Positions 24,229 to 25,934 of a stretch of 25,934 nucleotides of DNA are shown here, piece after piece. The first letter of the stretch is position 1; every line of letters starts with the position of its first letter. The notes beneath the pieces are model-generated. The model had not been told where the DNA came from, did no database searches, and saw only the letters and a list, made by a program, of their open reading frames with translations. The DNA lies in contig NZ_SRZM01000032.1 of the NCBI RefSeq assembly GCF_019402445.1, positions 1 to 25,934 of the forward strand. Direction: 5' to 3'. The DNA is from Brachyspira pilosicoli (lineage in GTDB: Bacteria > Spirochaetota > Brachyspiria > Brachyspirales > Brachyspiraceae). The position numbers and the translations under genes are program-made.

Positions 24229-25934
24229 CTAAAATAATGTAAAATCTCCACTATCCGAACCTTCTTCTATGTTAATATCGACATTTAATGTCTCATCTCC
24301 AGATAAAATACTGTTCGCTATAGTTCTTTCTTTCTTTATAGTATAATAATTTACTATTTCCATATATTTATCACTTTCTATCTTCCAATTCTCTATGTTT
24401 AAAGTCTTATAATATTCATTTTTTTTGTTTCTGATAATATCTCGCATCTTATTAAATACTTCCATTATCTCATTAATCTTCGTTAAGAGAGTCGTTAAAG
24501 AACTTAAATCTATTAAAGTCTTTTCTATTAAATTAAATAATTCTTTGGCATGTGTATCTAAACCCTTAATATTATCTTCTATAATAGCTTTAGACTCTTC
24601 CAAACGTTTGTAAATATTATCCATCATAGATTCTATAAATGAGTTTTCTATAGACTGCTGATTGATATTAAATTTAAACTTATTAATAGCACTAAATATT
24701 GTAGTCTTGATATTTTCAAATTTCTCTAAACAAACATCTACAGTATCTGTAATGTTTGTAGCTATAGATTCTACACTGACCATAGAAAATGTTTGAGAAT
24801 CACTAAATATATCGCTATTTTTCTCTAATTCTATCTTAGCTAAGAAGTTAATAGAGTTAAATGCTTTAGCAATATTTTTTGTTTCTAAAAACATATTCTC
24901 AAGCTCTTCTATTGAATCTATTATACCAGCATTATTATCTGATATTCTATGTTTATTGCTTAAAAATAATTTAAAATTGTCTAAATAAAGCTTAATAAAA
25001 CCTAAATATTCATTAAATATAGAATCTGATACACTAAAAGGAAACTCTGATTTACCTGATTGAGCACCTATCATATATTCAACTATTGTGTTTCTATCTG
25101 ATGATATATCAAGCAAACTCTCTTTTAATCCTTTTAAACTATCATTTATACGAGCATTATTATCTAAAATTTCTTTGTGTATGGATTTAAAATTCTCTAT
25201 TATTAAACTCAAAACAACATCATCAAAAGTAAGCAAATCCAATAATTTATGCTCCAAAGACTCATTGTTTTCCAATTCTGCTGCATTATTTATAGCAACC
25301 ACTTCCTTTCCATAAGCATCTATAAACTTTCTATTCTCTTCTACAATATGTTTTATAGACTCTATTATATGTTCCGTTTGCTGTCTAATAATATCTTCTT
25401 GCGGAAGTATCATCATCACTTCAAATATATAATCATAGCTATTGTCTACTCTTGATATTATATCAGAAATCATATTAGAAAAAGTAGCAAAAGAATTAAC
25501 CATATTATTATGCTCTTTATCTAATTGCTCTCTCATTATATTAAAGCTTCTTCTTTGCATCTCATTAGTTTTTAATATCTCATCTTTAAACTTATCAAAT
25601 TGTACGAATAATTCCTGCCCTATTCTATTCATCTGGTCAGCTTGTTCGTTAGAAGTTTCTGACATTTTTATGATATTTTTAGATATTTCTCCAAAAGCCT
25701 TACCGCCGGAACCATACTTTGAAGCTATAATAATGGCATTAAGAGAATAAACCTTTATCTGATCTGCTAATTTTCTTATCTCTTCTATTGAGTCCATTAC
25801 ATTACTAATAATATTAACGTCTTCAATAATGGAGTTTGATAAAACATCATCTTGATTTATTAATGACTGCATTCTATCAAAAGATTTAAAAAAATCTTCT
25901 TGGTTTTCTTGGAAGTCATTTGAAAAATTTTTTT
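24229..25934 (-). CDS. Soluble MCP-like coiled-coil signalling protein (5' end outside the window)
   Basis: The reading frame stays open through the right edge. The ATG at 25872 has no ribosome site, and 20 further in-frame codons precede it, so the true start is probably upstream. The visible part is almost all helix, with no membrane segment. Counted from that ATG, residues 37-80 resemble a chemoreceptor hairpin tip: I-K-V-Y-S-L-N-A-I-I-I-A followed by G-K-A-F-G-E-I-S-K-N-I stands for the L-L-A-L-N-A-A-I-E-A-A-R and G-F-A-V-V-A-x-E-V pattern. A second, weaker tip-like stretch appears around I-N-F-L-A-K-I-E-L-E. Between them is P-Q-E-D-I-I-R-Q-Q-T-E-H-I, a motif seen in MCP-related proteins. 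It ends in G-D-F-T-L-F. It is likely a cytoplasmic receptor or array-scaffold protein; the ligand is unknown. Confidence 0.7.
   Translation of the reverse strand, partial: KNFSNDFQENQEDFFKSFDRMQSLINQDDVLSNSIIEDVNIISNVMDSIEEIRKLADQIKVYSLNAIIIASKYGSGGKAFGEISKNIIKMSETSNEQADQMNRIGQELFVQFDKFKDEILKTNEMQRRSFNIMREQLDKEHNNMVNSFATFSNMISDIISRVDNSYDYIFEVMMILPQEDIIRQQTEHIIESIKHIVEENRKFIDAYGKEVVAINNAAELENNESLEHKLLDLLTFDDVVLSLIIENFKSIHKEILDNNARINDSLKGLKESLLDISSDRNTIVEYMIGAQSGKSEFPFSVSDSIFNEYLGFIKLYLDNFKLFLSNKHRISDNNAGIIDSIEELENMFLETKNIAKAFNSINFLAKIELEKNSDIFSDSQTFSMVSVESIATNITDTVDVCLEKFENIKTTIFSAINKFKFNINQQSIENSFIESMMDNIYKRLEESKAIIEDNIKGLDTHAKELFNLIEKTLIDLSSLTTLLTKINEIMEVFNKMRDIIRNKKNEYYKTLNIENWKIESDKYMEIVNYYTIKKERTIANSILSGDETLNVDINIEEGSDSGDFTLF

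Overview
The window is strongly AT-rich DNA, with A/T-ending codons throughout, and carries no rRNA, tRNA, insertion sequence, phage gene or CRISPR array that I can see. The gene set suggests a host-associated spirochaete, most likely Brachyspira. It includes a che operon encoding CheY, CheA, CheW, CheR, CheD and CheB, small lipoproteins with relaxed lipoboxes, a GH57/DUF3536-type hydrolase, a GltD-type oxidoreductase, iron-sulfur serine dehydratase and one tyrosine recombinase. The genus is an inference from overall character, not a database match.

Bases 1-11600 hold metabolic, envelope and signalling genes. A small plus-strand lipoprotein meets a GH57 hydrolase tail to tail. A stand-alone gltD-type gene has its own promoter and terminator. 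Divergent from it is a PhoB/PhoR-like two-component pair. That pair meets trmL tail to tail, and a second lipoprotein lies upstream of trmL on the minus strand. A Xer-type recombinase and a 763-residue exported TIM-barrel-like protein form a minus-strand pair ended by a clear terminator.

Bases 11586-16260 begin with a 319-base divergent intergenic region carrying a long inverted repeat. L-serine dehydratase (sdaAB-sdaAA, with terminator) follows, then a GNAT acetyltransferase and an ABC importer permease/ATPase pair with no binding protein. The ATPase gene overlaps a minus-strand TPR gene, which lies downstream of tsaD.

Bases 17450-25934 are one minus-strand chemotaxis operon whose promoter lies beyond the right edge. 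The transcription order is: soluble MCP-like coiled-coil protein (5' end outside the window), STAS protein, cheY, cheA, cheW, cheR, cheD, cheB, and a 262-residue last gene. The receptor-like protein, CheW and CheA would form the signalling core. CheY would carry the signal to the flagellar motor. CheR, CheB and CheD would adjust the receptors.

The most unusual item is that last gene. It keeps the sequence skeleton of OAS/CD-NTase-like nucleotidyltransferases but has lost all three metal-binding acidic positions, so it looks like a pseudoenzyme added to a chemotaxis operon. In addition, the MCP-like protein and CheD end in nearly the same C-terminal tail (D-F-T-L-F and D-I-T-L-F). Three separate convergent gene pairs overlap by exactly the four bases TTAA.
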